Positions 22,815-28,776 of a stretch of DNA of 44,358 bases are shown in pieces. Location: contig CAZDOS010000010.1 in assembly GCA_964507095.1 (NCBI GenBank), forward strand, positions 1 to 44,358. Direction: 5' to 3'. Made by a program: the position numbers and the translations under genes. This DNA is from RGIG3102 sp964507095. GTDB lineage: Bacteria > Bacillota > Clostridia > Oscillospirales > Ruminococcaceae. A model generated the notes under the pieces. The model was not told the origin of the DNA and did not search any database. It saw only the letters and a program-made list of their open reading frames with translations. Within the stretch, counting starts at the first letter, position 1. Every line of letters begins with the position of its first letter.

Positions 22815-23027
22815 CTATTCGTCGTCCGTGTATTCCAACAGATCGCCCGGCTGGCATTCCAGTGCCTTGCAGAGGGCCTCTAAGGTGGAGAAGCGTATCG
22901 CTTTCCGCTTGTTGTTCTTCAGTATGGAAAGATTCGCCGGTGTTATGCCTATCCTTTCGCTTAGCTCGCCCGCGCTCATCTTTCTTTTTGCCATCATTAC
23001 ATCGATATTGACCGTGATACCCATCAT
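22815..23027 (-). CDS. Small XRE/Cro-CI type helix-turn-helix regulator (YozG-like)
   Basis: 70 residues made of one helix-turn-helix domain: MAKRKMSAGELSERIGITPANLSILKNN-KRKAIRFSTLEALCKALECQPGDLLEY. This type is regularly encoded beside DUF2975 proteins and may repress its own operon. Two ATGs in a row open the gene; GAGGCGG is about 6 bases upstream. It starts 10 bases after the DUF2975 stop and precedes DUF4153 by 49 bases on the same strand. Confidence 0.9.
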   Translation of the reverse strand: MMGITVNIDVMMAKRKMSAGELSERIGITPANLSILKNNKRKAIRFSTLEALCKALECQPGDLLEYTDDE

Positions 23028-23036
23028 ATCACCGCC

Positions 23037-23489
23037 TCATATGGTGTAGTCGCTGTCTTCCTGAAGCAGCACTGCCTGCCGGAAGACGTTCTTGACTACC
23101 TTCAATACCAGTCCCACGAAGCCCCGTGCTATGAAGAGCATCAGGAAAGGAAGGTAATAGAAAGAGCTGAAAAGACATATCACGGATGCGACGAAACAGG
23201 CGATGGCGATCCTGTTTATATGAGTCACATTCTCCCGTATGAATACCTGTCCCTTTTCGATGTTGGTCAGAAGCCTGTACATCGCTATCAGTGCTACCGA
23301 TGCGGGAACGCATGCGGTGTATGTGCTGACAAGGAAAAAGGGAAGCTTTCCGTACAGATAGTTTATCCTTCTTTCGATGAGGGCACCGAATATCTTCGGC
23401 GCAGTCAGCATGACGGCAACCATGATGAGCGTGAAGGCCAGCACGGCCATCTTCGCTATCTTAAGGCTCCTGTCGCGGCTCCAGTCCAT
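23037..23489 (-). CDS. DUF2975-family membrane protein
   Basis: 150 residues with four membrane helices (about 10-30, 55-75, 90-110, 115-135) and short loops. The segment LLTNIEKGQVFIRENVTHINRIAIACF is typical of DUF2975. Function is unknown; it is usually coupled to a small XRE regulator that reads directly after it, as here. I start at ATG 23489, since AAGGAGAT is 7 bases upstream; the longer frame reaches into the promoter. First gene of the DUF2975-XRE-DUF4153 unit. Confidence 0.85.
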   Translation of the reverse strand: MDWSRDRSLKIAKMAVLAFTLIMVAVMLTAPKIFGALIERRINYLYGKLPFFLVSTYTACVPASVALIAMYRLLTNIEKGQVFIRENVTHINRIAIACFVASVICLFSSFYYLPFLMLFIARGFVGLVLKVVKNVFRQAVLLQEDSDYTI

Positions 23490-23528
23490 AATACCATCTC
23501 CTTCTGCATGTATTTGCTGTTGAGTGGA

Positions 23529-23557
23529 TAGTAACACCGCCAGTATTGAATGTCAAG
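23529..23557 (-). promoter_or_regulatory. Promoter of the DUF2975-XRE-DUF4153 operon
   Basis: On the minus strand TTGACA (23557-23552), 17-bp spacer, TACTAT (23534-23529). The XRE product may regulate it. Confidence 0.75.
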
Positions 23558-23601
23558 TATTTTTTATCGAAAAACAATAAATTTTAACTGTTTGTTAATA
23601 T

Positions 23602-23630
23602 TTGAGTTTAATTTGCGGCTATGGTAGAAT
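23602..23630 (+). promoter_or_regulatory. Promoter of the M29 aminopeptidase gene
   Basis: TTGAGT (23602-23607), 17-bp spacer, TAGAAT (23625-23630). An 83-base leader follows. Confidence 0.6.
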
Positions 23631-23712
23631 ATTAGCAGAAAAGATCCGGTCTCAAAAGCTGTGAAAAAGCGTTGAGCCCGGATAACATATATGGATAAAG
23701 AGGAATAAGGTT

Positions 23713-24945
23713 ATGGATGACAACAAGCTCAGACAGTATGCCCAGATGGCCGTGAGGATGGGCGTAAACATACAGAAGGGACAGACCCTCCTGATAAACG
23801 CGCCAATCTATGCCCGGGACCTGGCAAGACACTGCGCACAGGCTGCCTATGACGCAGGTGCGAGAGAAGTGGTGGTCTTCTACAGTGACGAAAAGCTTAC
23901 AAGGATGAAGATGGAGAACGCCTCTGTTGAGACTCTCTGCGACGTGAAGCCATGGATAGCGAACTCATATCTTGAATACATCAAGGGAGAGGGCAGCGCA
24001 GCAGTCCTTTCGATCTCAGGCGCGGATCCCGAGCTGCTCAAGGGACTGGATACGTCCAAGATCCAGCAGTACTCGGTAGCCAGGAGCAAGGCGATGAAGG
24101 AGTATTACGACTATACGATGGCATCCCGCATCCAGTGGTGCGTCATCGCAGTGCCGAGTCCTGCATGGGCGAAAAGAGTATTCCCGGAACTGTCTGAGGA
24201 GAAGGCAGTTGAAAAGCTGTGGGACACCATCTTCAAGGTCAGCAGGGTCGAGGGCGACGCGGTCGCAAACTGGGCCGAGTTCGCCAGAGTGATGGGAGCG
24301 AGAAGGGACAGGATCAACGAGCTGAATCTTTCACAGCTGCACTTCACCTCATCCAACGGCACGGACCTTTACGTGGGGCTCCGGGATGACAACATCTGGG
24401 GCGGCGTGGACGAAGTGTCTGAGAAGGGCTACACATTCATTCCGAACATGCCCACCGAGGAGATATTCACGGCTCCTCACAGGGACAAGGTCAACGGAGT
24501 TGCGCATATTACAAAGCCGTACGTATAGAACGGGGATCTCATAGAGGATTTCACTCTCTGGTTCGAGGACGGAAAGGTCATAAAATACGAGGCAAGGAAG
24601 GGCGAGGAGCTGCTCAGGCAGCTGCTCGAGACCGATGAAGGCTCTAACAGGCTCGGAGAAGTGGCTCTCGTTCCGGCATCCAGCCCGATCAACAGGGAGG
24701 GCGTTCTGTTCTACAATACTCTCTTCGACGAGAATGCCGCCTGCCATATAGCTCTCGGCCGGGGATATCCCACAACAGTCAAGGGCGGCGAGAACATGAC
24801 CACAGAAGAACTCCTTGAAAAGGGAGTGAACGATTCTAATGTCCATGAGGATGTCATGATAGGCTTCAGGGACACTGAGGTGACCGGAATAACAAGGACC
24901 GGAGAGACGGTCCAGATATTCAAAAACGGAGAGTGGGTCTTCTGA
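23713..24945 (+). pseudogene. M29 aminopeptidase gene interrupted by an in-frame amber codon
   Basis: The frame encodes a complete M29 (AmpS/PepS/thermophilic) aminopeptidase of 409 sense codons, split by TAG at 24526-24528. The first 271 residues run to ITKPYV, and the frame continues as NGDLIEDFTLWFEDGKV. Family members usually read 'Y-NG-LI' there, so a Tyr codon (TAC/TAT) has probably become TAG. Most metal ligands are downstream: the Glu in GEVALVP, His in ENAACHIALG, and His/Asp in NVHEDVMIG; only the first Glu (about residue 249, PTEEIF) is upstream. The truncated product should be inactive. No frameshift or other stop is present, so the change looks recent, an assembly error, or read through. 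Promoter and ribosome binding site (AGGAATAAGG) are intact. Confidence 0.8.
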
Positions 24946-24988
24946 TGCGGTATTGACCGGCATACTGTAAGACAGAAAGGATGCATGA

Positions 24989-25252
24989 ATGGACAGTTTA
25001 TTGATGTACGTGCCGTTCCTGGTGAATCTGGTCCTTCTTTTCGTGCCGAAATTCACCGGTAAGATAGTGATCGGGCTGATAAGCAGCATCCTCGGATCGA
25101 TAGTACCTCTCGTTATAGGGGCCATAGCCCTGAGCGGCACCGGGATCGGATTCGGCAATCCGCATATAGGAACGGACTGGGGGACCGTGCGGATCTGTGC
25201 GGCGATGCTGGCATTCCTGTGGGTGACATTTTTCATCATGGTACGCAGGTAG
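24989..25252 (+). CDS. Small membrane protein of unknown function (87 residues)
   Basis: Three hydrophobic stretches (about 5-20, 24-48, 67-85) with a glycine-rich loop between the second and third; no family recognised. The start ATG has AAAGG about 10 bases upstream, which is a weak match. It lies between the aminopeptidase pseudogene and traX on the same strand, with the traX ATG 6 bases beyond its TAG stop, so it is likely cotranscribed with traX. Confidence 0.6.
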   Translation: MDSLLMYVPFLVNLVLLFVPKFTGKIVIGLISSILGSIVPLVIGAIALSGTGIGFGNPHIGTDWGTVRICAAMLAFLWVTFFIMVRR

Positions 25253-25258
25253 ATATAT

Positions 25259-25954
25259 ATGGAAAAGACAATGGAAAAAGAAAACAGACTTGGATTTCTC
25301 GACGGCACCATGCTAAAGCTCATAGCCATGGTCAGCATGGTGTTTGACCATGTGGGAGACGCGTTCTTCCCCGAGGCCACATGGATGAGGATAGTGGGCA
25401 GGATCGCGATGCCTGTCTTTGCCTTCTGCGTTGCCGAAGGACTGAGCCATACCTCGGACAAGTACAGATATCTGGCAAGGCTCTGCGTTTTTGCCCTCGT
25501 CAGCGAAGTGCCTTTCGATCTGTTCGCGTTCGGAAAGGTGCTGGAATTCACCCACCAGAACATAATGTTCACTTTCGCCCTGGCAGTGGCGGCTCTCATC
25601 GTCTATGACATGTTCGCTCAGAAGGGGAGAGACATGGAGATAGCCATGTTACTCATGCTCATCGCCACGATGCTGCTGTCGATAATCATTCATCTTGATT
25701 ACAGTTTCCTGGGGTTGGGACTTGTATACATCTTCTATCTCAGAAGGAATGACAGGAGCATCTTCAGGATCCTCTGGGCGGCCCTGATGCATTTTCTGAG
25801 CAGGAACAAGGGCGTATACCGGTTCGGCCTGCTGGGCTTCATCCCGCTGCTGTTCTACAACGGCAGAAAAGGAGCGGGCCTGAAGTGGCTGTTCTATGTG
25901 TTCTACCCGGCGCATCTGCTCCTCATATATGCCGTGAAGATGTTCGTGCGCTGA
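25259..25954 (+). CDS. TraX-family membrane protein
   Basis: 231 residues with about seven to eight membrane helices. The TraX signature is present: LKLIAMVSMVFDHVGDAF, then RIAMPVFAFCVAEGLSHT and LVSEVPFDLFAF. The family is named after the F-pilin N-acetylase TraX, but the chromosomal copies in Firmicutes have no proven role and are probably membrane acyltransferases. The start is uncertain between ATG 25259 and ATG 25271; neither has a strong ribosome binding site. No plasmid-transfer genes are nearby. Confidence 0.85.
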   Translation: MEKTMEKENRLGFLDGTMLKLIAMVSMVFDHVGDAFFPEATWMRIVGRIAMPVFAFCVAEGLSHTSDKYRYLARLCVFALVSEVPFDLFAFGKVLEFTHQNIMFTFALAVAALIVYDMFAQKGRDMEIAMLLMLIATMLLSIIIHLDYSFLGLGLVYIFYLRRNDRSIFRILWAALMHFLSRNKGVYRFGLLGFIPLLFYNGRKGAGLKWLFYVFYPAHLLLIYAVKMFVR

Positions 25955-26067
25955 TACATTGGCCCGGCAGCGAAGCTGCAACCGGCGGTTGACATTATTC
26001 AAGGCTCTGCTGGTGGGTTTTATCGCGGCACTGGGGTAGGATATCCTCAGAAAGGACGGTATGCAAC

Positions 26068-26472
26068 ATGAATATTTCTGACAGGATAAGAGAATTAAGA
26101 AAAAAGAGCGGTCTTTCCCAGGAGGAGCTTGCCGACAGGCTGGGAGTATCCAGACAGGCCATATCGAAGTGGGAGAGCGAGGGAAGCCTTCCCGACATAG
26201 ACAAGGTGATACGGCTGTCCGAATGCTTTGAGGTCTCGACGGACTATATCCTCAAGGGCGAGGAGCCTGCAGGCGGGATAGGACCCAGACGGACAAAGCA
26301 GATCATTGCTGCGCTTGCGGCAGTCTTCGGCATCATGGCCGGCATCGTGGCGGGATGCCTCAACCGATTCAGAGTCGATGAGATAATCGCCATAGCGCTC
26401 CTCGGGGCAGTCGTCGGAGGGTGCATCGGCTTTGTTGTGACCAGGTTACTGGCGCAGAACGCAAAACGGTGA
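26068..26472 (+). CDS. XRE-family regulator with C-terminal membrane helices
   Basis: 134 residues. The first 60 form a Cro/CI helix-turn-helix (RIRELRKKSGLSQEELADRL, then VSRQAISKWESEGSLPDIDK). A short linker leads to two hydrophobic helices (about 74-96 and 105-127). Membrane-anchored XRE regulators of this form are common in Firmicutes and may respond to envelope state; no target is evident. AAAGGACGG lies about 7 bases upstream of the ATG. The rimP promoter begins 40 bases downstream. Confidence 0.85.
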   Translation: MNISDRIRELRKKSGLSQEELADRLGVSRQAISKWESEGSLPDIDKVIRLSECFEVSTDYILKGEEPAGGIGPRRTKQIIAALAAVFGIMAGIVAGCLNRFRVDEIIAIALLGAVVGGCIGFVVTRLLAQNAKR

Positions 26473-26512
26473 AAAAACTTGTGTTTTCCCTTGAAAAAAA
26501 GGATCTAAACGC

Positions 26513-26541
26513 TTGCAAACGCTTGCAATATATGGTATTAT
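26513..26541 (+). promoter_or_regulatory. Promoter of the rimP-nusA-infB operon, overlapped by an operator-like palindrome
   Basis: TTGCAA (26513-26518), 17-bp spacer, TATTAT (26536-26541). The -35 and spacer overlap TTGCAAACGCTTGCAA (26513-26528), a near palindrome resembling LacI-family operators and the cre site of CcpA (12 of 14 positions of the cre consensus). It is also a direct repeat of ACGCTTGCAA (26509-26528). Confidence 0.6.
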
Positions 26542-26570
26542 ACCAACTGTTGAATTTACAGTTAGTAAAG

Positions 26571-26599
26571 GAGAGTGGGAGTTCCCACTCTCTTGTTTT
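26571..26599 (+). terminator. Attenuator-like hairpin in the rimP leader
   Basis: GAGAGTGGG pairs with CCCACTCTC around AGTT, followed by TGTTTTT. It lies between the promoter at 26513 and the rimP start at 26623. Hairpins of this look commonly precede rimP in Firmicutes, suggesting attenuation or NusA-dependent control of the operon. Confidence 0.65.
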
Positions 26600-26622
26600 T
26601 AGAAAGCACGGGAGGTGTGGAT

Positions 26623-27099
26623 TTGGCAAAGGGTAGGAAGGCAGTAGACATCGTAGAGGAACTCGTTAGACCTGTCTGCGAAGAGATGGGGCTCATCCTG
26701 TGGGATGTCAGATTTGAAAAGGAAGGCCCGGACTGGTATCTGAGGGTCTTCATCGACAGACCGGATGAAGGCGTTTACATCCAGGACTGCGAGGACCTTT
26801 CCAGGGCGGTGGATCCGCTCCTGGACGAGGCTGATCCGATCAGTCAGAATTACATCTTCGAGGTCTCCAGCGCAGGACTGGGCAGGAGACTGACAAAGCC
26901 TTTCCATTTTGAGAGCAAGATGGGAGAGGAAGTCCTTGCAAGGTACATCAGGGCAAAGGACGGAGTAAAGGAAGTAAGAGGCATCCTCAGAGGGCAGGAG
27001 GAAGGCTTCATAGACATAGAGACTGCCGAAGGGATCGTAAAGATCGACTTGAAGGAAACATCATACGTGAAGCTTTGCGATGATGAGGACCTGTTTTAA
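26623..27099 (+). CDS. rimP: Ribosome maturation factor RimP
   Basis: 158 residues in the two-domain RimP form. Landmarks are LVRPVCEEMGLILWDVRFEKEG, LRVFIDRPDEGVYIQDCEDLSR, and FEVSSAGLGRRL (family: EVSSPGLdRpL, with Ala for Pro here). It assists 30S subunit maturation. The start is TTG 26623, since GGAGGT lies 6 bases upstream; an in-frame GTG at 26617 touches that site. First gene of the operon; nusA follows after 18 bases. Confidence 0.95.
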   Translation: MAKGRKAVDIVEELVRPVCEEMGLILWDVRFEKEGPDWYLRVFIDRPDEGVYIQDCEDLSRAVDPLLDEADPISQNYIFEVSSAGLGRRLTKPFHFESKMGEEVLARYIRAKDGVKEVRGILRGQEEGFIDIETAEGIVKIDLKETSYVKLCDDEDLF

Positions 27100-27117
27100 G
27101 GAGGAGAAGGACCAAAA

Positions 27118-28182
27118 GTGAACAAGGAATTTTTTGAAGCTCTCAATGACATTGAGAAGGAAAGAGGAATAAAGAAGGAGATCCTCACCGAGAAGATCAC
27201 AAAGGCCATGGAGGCCGCAGTGAAGAAGGAGCTCGGAATAGAGGGCAACATCATAGTCACAATCGACGAGGAGACCAGCGAGTTCAATGTTGCGGTCATC
27301 AAGACCGTCGTGAGCGAAGTTGAAGATCCGGCAACCGAAGTCGAGGTCAAGGAGGCAAGAAAGGTCAAGCCGAGAGTAAGGGTCGGAGCCGAGGTCGCAA
27401 TGCCTGTGAAGGTCAACAATCTCGGATACATTGCCATCGGCGTTGCCAAGAACGTCATCCGCCAGGGCATCAAGGAGGCTGAGAAGGCTCAGCTGTTCGA
27501 GAGCATGCAGGCCAAGGCCAGCGAGATCGTAACGGGTCTCGTCCTCAGGATCAGCGAGAAGAACGGAGCTGCCATCCTTCAGATCGGCTCAAACGAGTTC
27601 GTGCTTCCGAAGGAAGACCAGATCCCGGGCGAAGTCATCTATCCGGGACAGCACCTCAAGGTGTACGTGGCCAAGGTCCTTTCTACGGACAGAGGCCCGA
27701 GAGTGCTCCTTTCAAGGATCCACTCCGGCTTCGTCACAAGGCTCTTCGAGCTTGAAGTTCCTGAGATCTTCGACGGTACGGTTGAGATCAAGGCCGTCAG
27801 CCGCGAGGCAGGCGCCCGCAGCAAGATCGCCGTATGGAGCAAGGACGAGAACGTGGACCCTATCGGAGCCTGCATAGGCCCGAGAAGGACAAGGCTCGAG
27901 AATGTCATGGACGAGCTCAACGGCGAGAAGATAGACATAATCCGCTACAGCGAGGATCCCGCACAGTTCATCAGTGCGGCACTCTCCCCGGCACAGGTCG
28001 AGGATGTGGAGATCCTTTCGCTTCAGCCGAAGTCATGCAGAGTCACGGTCCCTGACGAACAGCTCTCGCTTGCCATTGGCAACAGAGGTCAGAACGCAAG
28101 GCTCGCCGCAAGACTTACAGGCTTTAACATCGATATACACCCTGCAAGCGGTTACTTTGATTTCTCAAAGGGTGAAGAATAA
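27118..28182 (+). CDS. nusA: Transcription termination/antitermination protein NusA
   Basis: 354 residues. The N-terminal RNA polymerase-binding domain (FFEALNDIEKERGIKKEIL) is followed by an S1 domain (about 135-205, ending VLSTDRGPRVLLSR) and two KH domains (VDPIGACIGPRRTRLENVM and LSLAIGNRGQNARLAARLTG). There is no C-terminal acidic repeat, as usual for Gram-positive NusA. The start is GTG 27118 with GAAGGA 7 bases upstream. It regulates pausing and termination, and may act on the leader hairpin of its own operon. Confidence 0.97.
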   Translation: MNKEFFEALNDIEKERGIKKEILTEKITKAMEAAVKKELGIEGNIIVTIDEETSEFNVAVIKTVVSEVEDPATEVEVKEARKVKPRVRVGAEVAMPVKVNNLGYIAIGVAKNVIRQGIKEAEKAQLFESMQAKASEIVTGLVLRISEKNGAAILQIGSNEFVLPKEDQIPGEVIYPGQHLKVYVAKVLSTDRGPRVLLSRIHSGFVTRLFELEVPEIFDGTVEIKAVSREAGARSKIAVWSKDENVDPIGACIGPRRTRLENVMDELNGEKIDIIRYSEDPAQFISAALSPAQVEDVEILSLQPKSCRVTVPDEQLSLAIGNRGQNARLAARLTGFNIDIHPASGYFDFSKGEE

Positions 28183-28202
28183 AAGAGACCGAGGTAAATA
28201 CC

Positions 28203-28472
28203 ATGGCGATCAGAAAGATACCACAGAGAAGATGCATCGGATGCAATGAGCAGAAAGACAAGAGAGAGCTCATAAGGATAGTCAGGAACCGGGAAGGCGA
28301 GATATCTGTCGACCTGACCGGAAAGAAGCCGGGAAGAGGCGCTTACATCTGCAAGGATGTCAACTGCCTCAAGCTCGCTAAGAAGGGCAGGAGGCTGGAG
28401 AAGGCCTTCGACTGCCCGATAAGCGAGGAGATCTACCGGAGACTCGAACAGGAGATAGCGTTTGATGAATAA
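28203..28472 (+). CDS. ylxR: YlxR-family RNA-binding protein (DUF448, RnpM-like)
   Basis: 89 residues with the YlxR core: IPQRRCIGCNEQKDKRELIRIV and GRGAYICKDVNCL. The protein is small and basic. YlxR binds RNA, and in Bacillus it has been described as an RNase P modulator. It lies in its standard place between nusA and the L7Ae-type gene, whose start overlaps its last codons. A GAGGTAAA site precedes the ATG. Confidence 0.93.
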   Translation: MAIRKIPQRRCIGCNEQKDKRELIRIVRNREGEISVDLTGKKPGRGAYICKDVNCLKLAKKGRRLEKAFDCPISEEIYRRLEQEIAFDE

Positions 28473-28776
28473 GCTGCAGTTCGCAATATCACTGGCAAGA
28501 AGATCGGGACACCTTGTCACCGGATTTGACCGGGTCAGGGAGAGAGTGGAACGCGGAGAGCGGGACACAGTCCTGATAGCGGCAGACCTTAGCGCCAAGA
28601 GCGCAGAGAGAGTGAGAAGATTTTCAGACGGTCTGGCGGATGTTTTCGATTGCGGTCTCACGCAGTACGAGATATCCCAAAGTTGCGGAAAGCTGACGGG
28701 TATCCTGACCACTGACGACAGAAATATGGCAGTGCTGTTCAGGAAAGCCATGGAAGAGATGAAAGGAGAGCAGTAA
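28465..28776 (+). CDS. L7Ae/L30e/YlxQ-family RNA-binding protein
   Basis: 103 residues matching the YlxQ-type L7Ae-like protein found between ylxR and infB: LARRSGHLVTGFDRVRERVERGERDTVLIAADLS, followed by SAERVRRF. It probably binds kink-turn RNA. The start ATG 28465 overlaps the last 8 bases of ylxR, with GGAGA about 9 bases upstream. The infB ATG follows its stop directly, which implies coupling through the group. Confidence 0.88.
   Translation: MNKLQFAISLARRSGHLVTGFDRVRERVERGERDTVLIAADLSAKSAERVRRFSDGLADVFDCGLTQYEISQSCGKLTGILTTDDRNMAVLFRKAMEEMKGEQ

Noticed and set aside
24526..24528. TAG reassigned to an amino acid genome-wide
   Set aside because: Genes at 20487, 24989, rbfA and nrnA end with TAG at sensible positions, so TAG works as a stop here.
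24349..25599. Long minus-strand frame of 416 codons
   Set aside because: It is antisense to the aminopeptidase pseudogene, the small membrane gene and traX, which all show family motifs or better context. It has no start signals.
25259..25954. TraX as sign of a conjugative element
   Set aside because: Chromosomal TraX-family genes are common in Firmicutes, and no transfer, relaxase or mating-pair genes are nearby.
25989..25994. TTGACA as promoter of the XRE-membrane regulator
   Set aside because: No -10 element lies at a suitable distance.
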